DNA of 64,000 bases from Dendrolimus kikuchii (GCA_019925095.2 JAHHIN020000030.1:1950501-2014500), one strand, 5' to 3'. Positions 22,093 to 33,268 are shown, counted from the first letter of the stretch. Made by a program: numbers and translations. The notes: generated from the letters alone by a model not told the origin.

Positions 22093-22627
22093 TGAAGGTG
22101 TCCATTGCGCGTACTCCCGATGCACCCGTACGTTGTTTCGTCCTCGGATGGACGAATTTGCCCTTCACGTAGGGAGGCTGGCAGAACCTCGCTAACGTGG
22201 GATGGGCAGCGTTGAGTCCCCCCGCCGCGCACGCCGCGCAGTGGGGGTTCCGAGCCGTGCAGTCCGGCATCTTGTGTCCGCTCTTACCGCAGCGGAGACA
22301 CAAGTTAGTCCGGTCCGGGCACGTGTCCGGACAGGTCTGGGCGCCATGGCCGACGTTGTAACACCGGTAACAACGTATCGGTCTGGCCTCCAGTGCCTCC
22401 ACCCTCGCCGAGGGCCTACCACGAGGTAACCCAGCTCGACGATGGCTTTGGCAGCAGCGACGGGGCACATCACGTACGATGCGCCCAAACTGCCCGGTCC
22501 TGCACCGATGTGCTTCGCGCGCACGTCGTCGCGCCGGCGCGCGCGATCGCGTCACGAAGCCCATCGACCGTGACCGATTCGTCCAGCCCAGAGACGTAAA
22601 GCTCCCCACGCTTTACGGGGCGGACGA
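22085..22627 (-). pseudogene. R1-clade LINE ORF1 3' portion, at least two frameshifts
   Basis: Starts at the truncation point with VRPVKRGELYVSGLDES, homologous to the middle of intact ORF1. The reading then moves to a second frame near 22520 and a third near 22410, where ARPIRCYRCYNVGHGAQTC and CLRCGKSGHKMPDC form the two CCHC knuckles. The final frame ends at TAG 22085-22087. The ORF2 ATG at 22092-22090 lies upstream of this stop, an 8-nt overlap (ATGCCTAG). Confidence 0.85.
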
Positions 22628-22690
22628 GCTGTGGTCGCCTCTTACGACAAGGCCGCCCCAACGCAGGAAATTGTATTCTTTCTCCGTTGT
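22628..22690 (-). mobile_element. ~310-bp SINE-like repeat, copy b (right part)
   Basis: Continuation of copy b beyond the R1-clade insertion, beginning with the right TSD and ending at TTCTTTCTCCGTTG. Confidence 0.8.
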
Positions 22691-23539
22691 TGTATTCTTT
22701 CAATTTATCAGTGTTTTAAATTTAAAAAGTGTGATTTTAATTATAAGACGTTGATTAAAAGATTTAATTGAGATTTTATATAAAACAAAATTTGTGGCGC
22801 CATCTGTGTTTGCCGAGTATGTAACAAGTTCGTTTACACCAGGCGATTCGTTCAGTGATATTTTAATTTCTATATATTAATCTGGTATTAAATGTATTAT
22901 TATAATATTAATATTTAGAAAAAAAAACACATTTTTAGAAGAAAAAAAAAAGGCTAAACTTTTACAGAGAGTGTCATCAGATTAACGGAAATTAAGTTTA
23001 GGGGTATACATACGCCTTAGATATAGACACTAGACCTGTTATTTGGGCTAGGAAACAAGTTTTTAGGGTCCGCCAACAAGTTTTGAATGAATAATGGAAA
23101 AATAAAAATATGTTTGATAACAAGGTTATGTCACTTTTGTTGGAAAAAAGTTATGATTTGTGTTTAGGATTACATTTACACCTGATATATAAACACTAAA
23201 ACTGTTTTTTAATTTAGTAAACAAGTTTTTAATTAGTTATTATAATTTTAAAGTTCATAATAATAAATCACAGTACTGTCACTTTTTTTTACTTTACGAC
23301 GACAATAGGCATAAGAAAGAAAAAAAATGTTAACTATTCGATATGTCAATAATATCGATTTTTAAATATGAAAATTATTTGATACGTCAATAAAATCGAT
23401 TTCTAAATACTAAAATTGTTTTTTATAAATTATATATTGTGAGTTTGAATTAGTAGTATTTTGTAAACAATTTATTTTTATTAAAAAAATCGATGTATAA
23501 TTTGCTATAGTCTATTTGCCGCCTTTTTTATTCCATTTT
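22691..23539. other. AT-rich spacer
   Basis: Poly-A/T-rich sequence with repeated ATCGAT-containing motifs near 23340-23410. No gene seen. Confidence 0.4.
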
Positions 23540-23835
23540 AGATTTGAGTTAGGGATATCCTTACAGTTTTTTTATAGCCACTAAGGTTGTGAGGGGTGAT
23601 CGAAAGTCGCGACCAGTGACTAAAACGGTGAGTTGAATAGGTTGGGTTAGTCTTTAGACCAAAGCGCACGAGTCGAGCGAGCGAAGCGAGCGTGCCGCGG
23701 TAGCGGCCGGCGAGTGCCAGAACCATTTATTTATTGATAACTATTTAAATAATGGTTACAAATCGGTTGTGACATTTGCTGACCACTGTCATGCCACACT
23801 CGCTTTGCTCGCTCGGCTTGTGGGCTTTAGTCTGC
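23540..23835. repeat. Foldback/MITE-like repeat, GAGCGAGCGAAGCGAGC family
   Basis: Contains the arm GTCTTTAGACCAAAGCGCACGAG..CGAGCGAGCGAAGCGAGCG and, about 130 bp later, a diverged inverted version (CACTCGCTTTGCTCGCTCGGCTTGTGGGCTTTAGTC). It is a relative of the large foldback element at 52000-59815 and of the half copy at 29107-29222. Confidence 0.75.
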
Positions 23836-24604
23836 GTTTTTAGACTGTTTTAAATGTTTTTTACATTGACCACTACTTTTTTTCTGCATTTCTCGTCTTT
23901 AGAAATAAGAAATAACTACACCATTTTGAAAAAAAATTGTCATGTTTACAAAAAAAATCATATCTCAAAAACTACATGTCTCCTAGACATGGGGGTTGCA
24001 GAAGGGAGAAGTACTCCACCCCTCCTCCCCCCTCCGCCCCCCCACTACTTAAAATTCAGTGACCACTTTGTAAAGTTTAACCAAAAAAAACTGCACAGCA
24101 CATGAAAGGGCGTCCCTTTCAGATCCCGCCAAAAATTCCATACAAATATAAAAAAGTGAAAGTTTCAAATATAAATTCAGAACGCAACATACTTACGCAT
24201 TTTTTGACGTTAAAACATTTGGTAAAATTTGGTTATTCGTCTAATTGTCTTAATAATTTGTTTTCATGATTATTATGATTAAAAATACTAAATTCTACCA
24301 ATGCCAGCATATTTTGCATAATTTTTGGCTAAAGTAACGTACAATAAAGTGGAACTATAGATTTGTTTAATGTTAAAAGTAAATAAACAGATTTGCTTAC
24401 GTGTTGGTTATTTAAAGACATATTTTTAATATAAAAGAACATAACTGTTATTTTAATTTCTAAGTGTTTGAACTGTACAAGAATTCTAATAGTACCTATA
24501 TGAAAATCTACATAAATCCTAGACTTCAGTGAGAATTAAGTGCATATTAATTTGTGTTCAACTTAAATAAAGTGTGTTAATTTCACACACATTTCTATAT
24601 AAAA
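23836..24604. other. AT-rich spacer upstream of zinc-finger ORF
   Basis: No repeat recognised apart from a C-rich tract at 24018-24042. The last 60 bp before 24605 could be a 5' UTR. Confidence 0.4.
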
Positions 24605-24847
24605 ATGAATAAAAAACAACGCACAGGCCCTAGAATAAGGATAACCAGAACGCGAACCCGTAAACCAGAAGAGTTTGACGACAAAAAGTTCATATACTCA
24701 TGTTCGTACTGTCGTTTGAAATTCTCACAAAACATCGATTTCTTCAAACACATGTCGTCGAACCACGAGATACAGCAGAGAGCAGCAACATTCGAATGTA
24801 ACGACTGCCAGATTGTGTTCACCAAGAAGAGTAGTCTAGATCATTGA
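24605..24847 (+). CDS. Small C2H2 zinc-finger protein or exon
   Basis: 80 codons from ATG 24605. After a basic leader (RIRITRTRTRKPEE), residues 32-53 form a canonical C2H2 finger (CSYCRLKFSQNIDFFKHMSSNH, spacing C-x2-C-x12-H-x4-H). A second finger begins CNDCQIVFTKKSSLDH but is cut by TGA after its first histidine. The stop therefore removes the final ligand, which suggests either a broken gene or an exon whose true boundary I cannot see. Such fingers bind DNA or protein. The similar fingers at 26842-27114 on the same strand may belong to the same gene. Confidence 0.5.
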   Translation: MNKKQRTGPRIRITRTRTRKPEEFDDKKFIYSCSYCRLKFSQNIDFFKHMSSNHEIQQRAATFECNDCQIVFTKKSSLDH

Positions 24848-25740
24848 GTTATAACATGTCTAGAGAGAGCATTGCTAACAAACAACACCAGCAAAAACGG
24901 CATCAAAAACGCGAAGCGTTGCTAAATTCACTCTGCGTTTTCGGGATATCAGGAAAAAAATATTACCCCATTTTTTATAATTAAATATTTTTTTATGTAA
25001 GTGAAAAGTTTCAATGATCGTTATGATTTAATCGCTTTATGTGATATAATTTAATATTACTCAGAGGTTTTAGTTTTTTTTTTAAATAAAGTATTAGCAA
25101 CAAAAGTTGTGTGTCTTGGAACGAACCATAAAAAAATACATGCACAAATGAATTCATAACACTTTTTAGCACATGTAGTAAATTTAATTCGCAATAAAAT
25201 GCTTGTACAGATTATTAGTACATATTTATAAGTCTGTTAATTACCAATACTAATGTAATAATTCTAAAAAAACTATTCATAATGGCAAATTATTTTTGTG
25301 ATACACATCATGTTCACGAAGGTTATTAGATGACTATTTATAACCCAAAGATTATCCTGCGCTAAAAGTCAGTGAAATAATTTGTAATAGTAGACTTGGA
25401 ACGATTCGATAGATTTATATTGGGTAGTAGGCTTTATGTGTAATCCAAAGTTCATATCAGTAGTAGGAACTACGGGGTAGGTACACGGGATAGTTTAATG
25501 CAGGGACTTAAGAGCAACTAAACCACTTGAAAAGGGCTATTATAAGAATAAAAATATTCATATCCAAAAGTTTTTATTGAAACTACTTTAGTTTGATTAT
25601 TTTATAAACTAAAATTTGTTTTTTATCATATTAATATATTAAATTATTTCTTTATTAGGAATTAATGGAGATGCAGCTAACAGAATATAGACAAAATTTA
25701 ATATCTTAATTATGACAATAAAGAGTTATCTATAATATTA
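24848..25740. other. AT-rich spacer between zinc-finger ORF and Helitron
   Basis: Nothing recognised. Confidence 0.4.
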
Positions 25741-25941
25741 CTAGCGGCCCGGAGCGGATTCACCCGCGGTCTGTCCCGTTCCCGTGGTATAAAGCGTCAT
25801 GTTATATAGCCTATGACACTCCCTGTTAACGTAGCCTTCCAACAGTAAAAGAATTTTTAAAATCGGTTTAGTAGATCCCGAGATTATCCCTTACAACGTC
25901 AAAAACTTACAAACTTTACCTCTTTATAATATTAGTACAGA
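25741..25941 (-). mobile_element. Short non-autonomous Helitron, intact ends
   Basis: 201 bp. On the minus strand it starts TCTGTACTAATATTATAAAG after an A and ends GGGCCGCTAG before a T, exactly the A/TC...CTAG/T arrangement expected for a Helitron. It contains the usual internal phrase around GATCTACTAAACCGATTTT and TCATAGGCTATATAACATGACGCT. Confidence 0.85.
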
Positions 25942-26841
25942 TAACCCCGACCGAAGCATCTGCTTTAAACGATATTCAGTTTTTTTTACATCCTCTTTGA
26001 TGATATTTGCAGCACGCATTCTGTCAATTCTATGTCAAACTTCAGAAGGTTACATTAAAAATTTTATATGGTCCAAAGCGCTAAGGTTAGATTAGAAATT
26101 ATTTTATATGGTGGTTAAGTATTCTTAAATTTTCTAATTATCCTTCACACAACTTACATCTTATCGGTCACGATCATATATAATTATTTTAGGTACTTTA
26201 TTTCAATACAACTGTGCCGTTGATAAGAAAATATAAAAAACATAATGCAAAAATAATTCCGAAAATGATTCAAAATATTTTCTTTCAAAATCCATCTCTT
26301 TGTCCAACAATATACTACAATTGGATCCGTAGGAAGTCTAAAACGTAATATAAACTAGTTTAAGAAAACCGGATACACAAACATTACATGTCTGTTTTCT
26401 ATAGATTTTTTCAATTATTCATATTTCATAAATAAAAAACATCGTAACAAAAGTCCCCAAATTTTGGAAAATAAATCACACTTGTCACCTGACAACATCA
26501 ATCAATTCGATAACCTTGAAAATGTAGAAATTAAATTTCACGTTTTTACAAAGAAATCATGAGAAAAGTGTTAAGTTTTCCGATTAAATGACATCTTATC
26601 TTTATCCTTTCCCGTGTTAAAATAGTTCCGACACATTTTAATAGCGCAGGCCGGCATAATGTTTTTTTTTGCGAGAGCTCTAACCAGTAAAGTAATCGAA
26701 ACGACACTAACATGCGTGGGAAGCCACTGAAGCTAGTGCACCAATTTTGGTGCACTTGTTTTGGGCCGTTTTTGTGCAATTGATGCGTGATCTAGACGTT
26801 TATATGATCTAAAGTCTAGATTTACATTGTAAAACAAACCA
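25942..26841. other. AT-rich spacer
   Basis: No feature supported. A possible splice acceptor (CTACGGACTAG) lies at about 26846-26856, at the boundary of the next entry. Confidence 0.4.
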
Positions 26842-27115
26842 CCAACTACGGACTAGTTTAAAGTGTAATAGTTGTTCAATAACTTTTAAATCACGCTATT
26901 GTCTCCGTCGTCATATGAAACTGAAGCAAACACTGGCCGAAAACTCGTGTTTGAAGTGCACAAAAAAGTTTCAGAACAAAGATGGCCTCCAAAAACATGA
27001 AAGAAATAAACATTCAAGTAAAAATGCCACTTATCAATGTAATTTGTGCTCTTTAAAATACAAAGTTGAAGCATCCTTAAAATCACATGTGAACAGAATC
27101 CACAAGTGCCTATGA
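26842..27115 (+). CDS. C2H2 zinc-finger exon (two to three fingers)
   Basis: The open frame contains three finger-like units. A degenerate first unit, CNSCSITFKSRYCLRRH, lacks a clear second histidine and lies upstream of the ATG at 26915. Two canonical fingers follow: CLKCTKKFQNKDGLQKHERNKH and CNLCSLKYKVEASLKSHVNRIH. The stop is at 27113-27115. Because the first unit is upstream of the ATG, I infer that this is the last coding exon of a longer gene rather than a 66-aa protein. It may be joined to the ORF at 24605. Function is unknown; C2H2 arrays usually bind DNA. Confidence 0.55.
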
Positions 27116-27265
27116 TTAAGTAGTAATAATTAGATTAGGGGCCTATTTTTCAATTTTCTGATAAATAAATAAATTATAACCTGAGTGAATTCAAAAGTGT
27201 AACTATTCAACTGTTCTACATGTGCAACTGACTTTTTAATTTTTTCATATAATATCTGATAATAA

Positions 27266-27930
27266 TACTACATTTAAACGGCTTTAAGTGTGGTAATTTA
27301 TTTGAGTTTTGTTATTCTGATGTTTCGGCCACTTTTCAGGGGCCGTGATCACAGAAGACAAAGATGTCAAGTGTCAACGGGTATTGTTAGTTTTATTTGG
27401 CCTACCGCCAACTTGTTCATTGTAATTATTTAGTTTTAATTTTGTTTATGGTTATTATTTACTCTATGGGAGCCTAATCTAATTTATACCCCATTCACGA
27501 TAACTTGACGCGCAGAGTTACCAACAAACAAAAATATTAACACCTTAAGCTAGTGTCAACAATTCCTACAATCGCAATCATTACTAGAAAATTCCAACAA
27601 AAATTAAGAATTATGTTTTGTATTTTTTTTTATTTTTTATTTATAACCTGATATTAAGTAATGTTATTTTTTAGAATTTGGTAATGCTACGGGTCGAGTT
27701 ATCATAAAAGCGGTAAAGATATTTATCTCCCATAGAATAAATAATACCATAAACAAAATTAAAATTAAATAATTAAAATAAACAAGTTGGCAGTAGGCTA
27801 AATAAAACTTTAACAATACTTGTTGACACTTGATATCTTTCGCTGAAACGTCGGTATACCAAAAACCAAATAAACTATTGTGCTTAAAACCATTAAAACT
27901 TAGTTTTATTATGTATACAAGTCGCAAAAA
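27266..27930. mobile_element. Inverted Penelope-element termini without coding region
   Basis: 27266-27490 (plus) matches the terminus at 45930-46165. 27700-27930 (minus) matches the same terminus in reverse. Shared landmarks are TTCGGCCACTTTTCAG..GGCCGTGATCACAGAAGACAAAG and CTCTATGGGAGCCTAATCTAA. The 210 bp between them are unrelated, so this is a solo inverted pair, like the larger structure at 45892-49425 but with the reverse transcriptase lost. Confidence 0.75.
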
Positions 27931-28180
27931 CATAATGAAATATAATGTCTGATGAATGAACTCCCGGCCCTTAATAAAACGATATACATTTAGGGATAGC
28001 ATTAAAGGGTGTTTGCCTACAATTTGCCAGTGCACATCCTACCTAAACTAAAGGTTCATCAGCTAAATAGATAAATAAAATAAATTAATTGTCTGCTAAA
28101 ACTCATTGTCTTGACCTATACTGTGAAATGCATGAAAACCATAGACTTACTGGAACAGTCAAGTGCAGGGACCGGTGAGT

Positions 28181-29099
28181 TTTTTTTTTTTTTGTTTTGA
28201 GGCGAGGGAAAATGCTTAACCGATTTACGCACAAACTGGGTCGTTGCTAGGGGAACGACACGCGTCGGTCGGGGGCGATAACACTGCAGCAATAGTATGC
28301 TCTTGGCAGCGCTCCGTCCGCGATCGACGTCACAGAATAGTGTGGAAGACTCCGAGCGTTGCTGCACGGGCGAGCAACCCCAATACCCACTAAAAACCCC
28401 CTCCTCCCTGACGACCCTGCGCTTTGAATGTGTTGGAAAGGCTGAGATTTAGAACATAGTTACGCCCAGCCGATCCAGCGCAATAAAGTGCCTGGAGTGT
28501 GCCCTGGGAGAACACACCCCACTTCGTTGTGCGGGGGTAGAAGGTCCTTTGCTCTTCCTAGCAAGCTAAAGGCCCCCCGCGGTAAACGGAACCTAACTCA
28601 GGGAGGGAAGTAATGCGCGTACCTGCCTCTCCGGGTGCCAGCTGAAGGCCGGCGACCTCGAGAAGACGCATTGGCACGCGCTGCAGGACTTCTCTCCCTG
28701 TCTCGTTCTGCGGCCTCCTTGAGTGACATTACTGTCTCGCAAAAAGTAACCGCAGCCCCCCAATTGTCACTGCTCTGCAGCATGGCCTTGACCAAGTCGC
28801 AGAGCGAGTCGACTGGACCTACGTGCGTCTCAAGTTCGAAACGCTGCGGCGCCCATGCGGCGCACTCGACAAGCGTGTGTAACGCCGTGTCGGGCGCGCC
28901 GCACTGGCGGCAGTCCGGGGAAGGCAAGCATCCCACAATGCGACACAGATACTTATCGAAACATCCGTGTCCGGTAAGTATCTGTGTCGTCCTGAAGGTC
29001 AGGGTGCCGCTGGTGCGGTTGACCCATTCCGTCAGCTGTGGCCTGATTGCATCCACCGTGTAGCCGCCATAGGACGCAGGGTTGTCGAGCTCTTGAGAG
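28181..29099 (-). mobile_element. R1-clade LINE, second family, short 5'-truncated copy
   Basis: Exact 14-bp TSD AGGGACCGGTGAGT at 28167-28180 and 29100-29113. It includes the poly(A) tail (T run from 28181), the complete 3' UTR and the last 167 codons of ORF2. Confidence 0.95.
28598..29099 (-). pseudogene. R1-clade LINE ORF2 C-terminal fragment
   Basis: Open from the truncation point to the stop at 28598, with QILTGHGCFDKYL, CRQCGAPDTALHTLVEC (CCHC) and the Arg-rich end RRGRYAHYFPP. It keeps both the Trp codon and the 22 bp that are altered in the long copy at 18524-22627, and so serves as the local reference for that tail. Confidence 0.9.
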
Positions 29100-29106
29100 A
29101 GGGACC

Positions 29107-29222
29107 GGTGAGTGTCACAACCGACTATAACCATTGTTTAAATAGTTATCAAGGAATAAATGATTACAATCTATTCTGGCACTCGCCAGCCGCTCGAGCA
29201 GCAAGCTCGCACGCTTAAGCAT
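29107..29222 (-). repeat. Half copy of the foldback/MITE-like repeat, hit by an R1-clade LINE
   Basis: From GTCACAACCGACTATAACC to GCAAGCTCGCACGC it matches, in reverse, 23703-23770 and the arms of the large foldback element. The LINE at 28181-29099 landed at its edge. Confidence 0.65.
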
Positions 29223-29362
29223 TTCAGTCTCAAGCTAACAAAAAAACTGTTAAAAATGTCACTTACCTTTTTTAACAATCAATATTGTTTTATTATGTCT
29301 TATTTCTATACAAATTGAAATATAGAAATTAACCCATCTAATTTCAGCTAAGTCTTCATAGT

Positions 29363-29416
29363 CTGGGTTCGTTCGGGCTATGTTGTGCTTCAGCAATATA
29401 GCCCGAACGAATCCAG
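29363..29416 (+). other. 54-nt hairpin (possible pre-miRNA-like or MITE core)
   Basis: CTGGGTTCGTTCGGGCTATG pairs with a matching arm ending at 29416 around a short TGCTTC loop. The only departures from Watson-Crick pairing are G-U compatible. Size and loop resemble a miRNA precursor, but a recent inverted repeat is equally possible. Confidence 0.4.
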
Positions 29417-30735
29417 TATATGTTGTCAGTATACTGCTGATGACCTCTAGTGATGTCCCACCTTGAGCTCTTCCAATATGGAGGCACTTGTTCGGCGAGC
29501 TGTCAATGTAATTCTCAGCATCTGATCAATACCACATTTCTTGGAATATGTATGTGTTATTTCGAAAAATGCAGAAATTGTATACATATACTCTAATAGA
29601 GCTGCATGAAAAGCCTAAATTGTAAATAAAGGTTAGTGATAGGTGTGTAAGTAACACTGTATACAATGTGTAACAAAAATCTTGTTCTATCAACTGAATC
29701 TGTTTTTATGTTTAAGAAAATAACTCCCTCTGAAAGTTATATACATTTATTAGAGCAGCACATAATCAGACAAGTCTTAATGTTAAATCGACATGCCTAC
29801 GCGAATTGCACTCACTACACATTACAATGACATAAAAAGTATTGTTGGTGATAACGGATAAGAATATTTCTGTAATGAAGACTTTTTACAACGAACTTGT
29901 TAAAACTAACGTTATCTATGGGTGAAACTATTTACAGTTAATATCACCCACTCCTAAATTGAATCAATACTTATTATATTCGTATGTAGACAAAACAATT
30001 TTACTGTTTGAATGAAATATGTTTTGTGTATTAATAGTTATATCTTATGTGTATACTTACATAATATATATGTATGTCTCAGACAAACAAAGAAGGTAGA
30101 TGGAGCCCCAAGCTCTCAGATTAAAGCTAGCCAAAGGAAGCTGATTATGGAAAAGGAAACATGCAATGCAGTTTATTTTGAAAACTTAATATTAAATAAT
30201 CGAATTAGTGCAAACAAAGTTGGAATACTTTCCAGTGGATATGTTACTATTGAACACACATGCACAAAACATGTCTATACTACATAAGTATACATGCACA
30301 CAAGTTTGTAAAAAATCCTTCAATTCATTTGATGCTTTTGATTACATAGGCTCCATCTATACTTTCATTTTTCTGAGATGTATGTTTAGTATCCTGTAAA
30401 ATATAGTAATTTATCAATTCCAAACATGAAAATTTAGTTTATGACAACATTAAAATTACTAATAGCTCTTATTCAAAGTTTAATAAATTAAAAACAATTA
30501 AGTATTTGCTTAAATTAAATTAACTGCATTAGGACTAGTGTTAGGTAGGAAACGATTATAAAATGAGTTTGTAAGAGTAACATGACTTTTTGTATTGAAC
30601 CAGTTCAATGTACCACTTCAAATAGGGCGAGGAGTTTTGTACGGTTTGTGTACCGCGGCTGTACATTTAAAGTGTTACCTCATTTGTCCCGTTCTTCACA
30701 ATTTGTACCGACGCGCGGTACAATCAAAACTTCTA
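29417..30735. other. AT-rich spacer
   Basis: Scattered short open frames only. A GTACGGTTTGTGTACCGCGGCTGTACA segment near 30640 is partly self-complementary but short. Confidence 0.4.
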
Positions 30736-31055
30736 GTTTTTTTTATTTTTTTTATTGCAGGAGTTCAGCAGACAGGCAGACGGCCCACTGGATGGAAAAC
30801 GGTTACCATCGCCTATGGACATTTGCAACACCAAAGGTGCTACAAATGCGCTGCTGCTCTCTTAAGTGAGTCTGGAACCTGGTCACTAATTCCGGAACAC
30901 AACTCAAAGTTGTTATGGCGGCATGCTCTAGACCAGGGGTGGCAGCCATCCAGTCGGGCAAATGCCCTACCACCTGGCTGTGGGTTGTTTAGTCGCCTCT
31001 TACGACAGGCCGCCCGGCCGCAGGAAATTGTATTCTTTCTCCGTTCCTGCACGGA
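30736..31055 (-). mobile_element. ~310-bp SINE-like repeat, copy c
   Basis: Complete copy, sense on the minus strand, T-rich tail complement at 30736-30757, other end at CCTGCACGG 31047-31055. Confidence 0.8.
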
Positions 31056-31506
31056 TAGATAGTTCGGAAATGTTCTTTAAGAATCGGATGTGATCGGCTT
31101 CAATCGCCTCATTTTACTAGCAGTCATACTATGACATGTCATGTTGTCCCTCTTTTTCATGTGAATATTTGTAGAGGCGTTATTGTACTATTGTAGCGTA
31201 AGCCTCGTTCGCTTACGTTTGAGGAGTGATTAGTACCTAGTGTGACAAAAATTACATTTTCAAATTTTGATCTGTATCAGTACAAATGTATTTTGTACGG
31301 GATAAATGTACTGGCTCAAATGTGTACTACTCGGCAATAATTTGACCTCCGTCTATCATTTTTTAAAGAGAGAAAATACCTAATAAATAAAATTATATTG
31401 CCTTATCTTTCGGGTAAATTGGCTAATTGGAACAACTTAAGTAGTTTTAAAGCAAATTTTTGATGATTCTAAAATTTTGAAATGGAAACATTGTATATTT
31501 ATAGTC
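31056..31506. other. Spacer, nothing recognised
   Basis: A near-perfect inverted motif GTAGCGTAAGCCTCG/GTTCGCTTACG occurs at 31194-31219. No gene. Confidence 0.4.
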
Positions 31507-31709
31507 ATGCAGGAAGGAGAAAGAATACAATTTCCTTTAACCGGGCGGCCTGTCATAAGAGGCGATAAAACAACGTACAGCCAGGTGATAGGGTATTCAC
31601 TGGTCTAGAGTATGCCACCATAACAACCTTTAGTTGTGTTCCGGCATTAGTAGCCACTTTTCATCAGGTGGGCTGTTTGCCCGTCTGCTGAAGTTATGTA
31701 ATAAAAAAG
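31507..31709 (+). mobile_element. ~310-bp SINE-like repeat, copy d (internally deleted)
   Basis: Starts GCAGGAAGGAGAAAGAATAC and ends TGTAATAAAAAAG. About 90 bp of the interior (the block with the Leu/Ala-rich frame in other copies) are missing. Confidence 0.75.
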
Positions 31710-32007
31710 TACAACTCCTATAAACAAACAACAAGGTTTTTGTTACAGTCTGTATTATTTATTTTATTTATTATATTTAAGATACGCTAAATTATCTTAT
31801 TGTAAATATTTTTTTAATGTATATAATATAAAAAGTCCACAGATAATGTAAGAGCTTATTGTATTTATATTGAATGAAAGATTGTACAAAAATGCATGGA
31901 TAAAAGGGTCTTAAATATTTTAGTATGGATCCTGGCCTACCTAGTTTTAATCGGTACATTTTTTCAAAATAGTAGTTATACTTAAAATATATATTATGTT
32001 ACTATAA

Positions 32008-32085
32008 TCCGTGCAGGAATGGAGAAAGAATACAATTTCCTGCGGTCGGGCGGCCTGTCGCAAGAGGCGACAAAACAACCCACAG
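32008..32085 (+). mobile_element. ~310-bp SINE-like repeat, copy e (left part)
   Basis: Left portion up to the LINE insertion; continues at 32493-32742. Confidence 0.85.
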
Positions 32086-32492
32086 TGCCAACCCAATGCC
32101 TCGAGTAAACCTGCATTTTTCCAGGAATATCTTAAAGCTCAGTCGGTCCCGGTTGAGACTAGTTATTAGTGCAGCCACTGGACATGGCAATTTTAACACA
32201 CATCTTTTCAATATAGGTGTCTCTGACAGCCCCCTGTGCAGGGCATGCTTGGGGGAAGAAGAAACAGCCGCCCATGTCCTGCTTGAATGCAGAGAGGTGG
32301 CCCAATACAGGGCGAAGTATCTGGACGCCCCAGGTAGCCTCCGAGAAGTCTTCAGCAACGTCAAGAAGCTGGTGGACTTCCTGGAGGAGCTGGGCTGGAT
32401 GGAGTAAACCCTCATCCACCCTCGCACGCAAAATAGGCGCTTTGCCGTCGAGTTGCGGAAACCGCCCGCTCGTAGAAGAAGAAGAGAAGAAG
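32086..32492 (+). mobile_element. 5'-truncated LINE with GAA tail inserted in repeat e
   Basis: 407-bp insertion with exact 13-bp TSD AAACAACCCACAG at 32073-32085 and 32493-32505. It ends in a (GAA)n tail (about 32473-32492). Confidence 0.95.
32087..32407 (+). pseudogene. LINE ORF2 C-terminal fragment
   Basis: About 106 residues with RLRLVISAATGHGNFN, then CRACLGEEETAAHVLLEC (C-x2-C...H-x4-C), the usual C-terminal knuckle of LINE ORF2. It ends at a stop at 32405-32407. The family is distinct from the R1-clade and RT-RNase H LINEs in this window. The reading frame is open from the truncation point; the ATG at 32096 is internal. Confidence 0.75.
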
Positions 32493-32742
32493 AAACAACC
32501 CACAGCCAGCTGGTAGGGTATTTGCCCGGGTGGATGGCTACCATCCCTGGTCCAGAGTATGCCGCCATAACAACCTTGATTTGTGTTACGGCATTAGTTA
32601 CCAGGTTCCAGTCTGCCTTAAGAGAGCAGCAGCGCATTTGTAGCACCTTTGGTGTTGCAAATGTCCATAGGCTATGGTAACCGCTTTCCATCAAGTGGGC
32701 CGTCTGCCTGTCTGCTGAACTCCTGAAATAAAAATAATAATA
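32493..32742 (+). mobile_element. ~310-bp SINE-like repeat, copy e (right part)
   Basis: Right portion, starting with the duplicated target and ending TCTGCTGAACTCCTGAAATAAAA. Confidence 0.85.
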
Positions 32743-32781
32743 TAGCCCTATAAATCAGAGATGGTAGCTATTGTAAAAACC

Positions 32782-33017
32782 AGCTAAATAATAATAAAAT
32801 AAATCTGGAGACACACACACATTGTATATCCCCAAGCTAAGCAAGTTACATTTGTATTATGGGCAATATACAACAGATCACTCTGGGGCCGATCACAGAC
32901 ACCCAGATCGTAGTAACGGAAAATTACGAAATTTACCACGACAGGAATCGAACCTGGAGCCGCTGCGTTGTAGTGAGGTTGGCCGGTAAAGGCCACTGAT
33001 CCGCAAAGGCCATTAAA
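32782..33017 (-). mobile_element. tRNA-derived SINE, near-complete copy
   Basis: Minus-strand copy of the 10824 family, with B box GGTTCGATTCC (in reverse, about 32942-32953) and AT-rich tail. A full tRNA-like head is present to about 33017. Confidence 0.8.
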
Positions 33018-33268
33018 TAGGGGTTGTTAACAAAACAGCCATAGCTAAGTTATCCATCTACTCGTCAGTTGGCTGGCGACTCCTCCCCCATGCTTGTCAC
33101 AGCTGGTCACATTCGTGAGACTTCCTAGTGTGACATCAAATATTTTACAGCAAATTATTAAATGAAAACGGCAGTTCCGTGATTAGTTTTATATCCATTT
33201 AAATTGTTTTTTAATCATTTAAACAATGCTCATATAGATGGAGTTGGAAATATTTTGAAGTTTTTCGT

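Larger units (their letters stand above)
18524..22627 (-). mobile_element. R1-clade LINE, second family, 5'-truncated
   Basis: Flanked by an exact 16-bp TSD GCTGTGGTCGCCTCTT (18508-18523 and 22628-22643). On the minus strand it runs from inside ORF1 (22627) to a poly(A) tail (T run from 18524). It belongs to a family distinct from copies at 1-4958 and 52965-58954. Shorter copies are at 28181-29099 and 37509-40229. The GC-rich body contrasts with the AT-rich surroundings. Confidence 0.95.
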
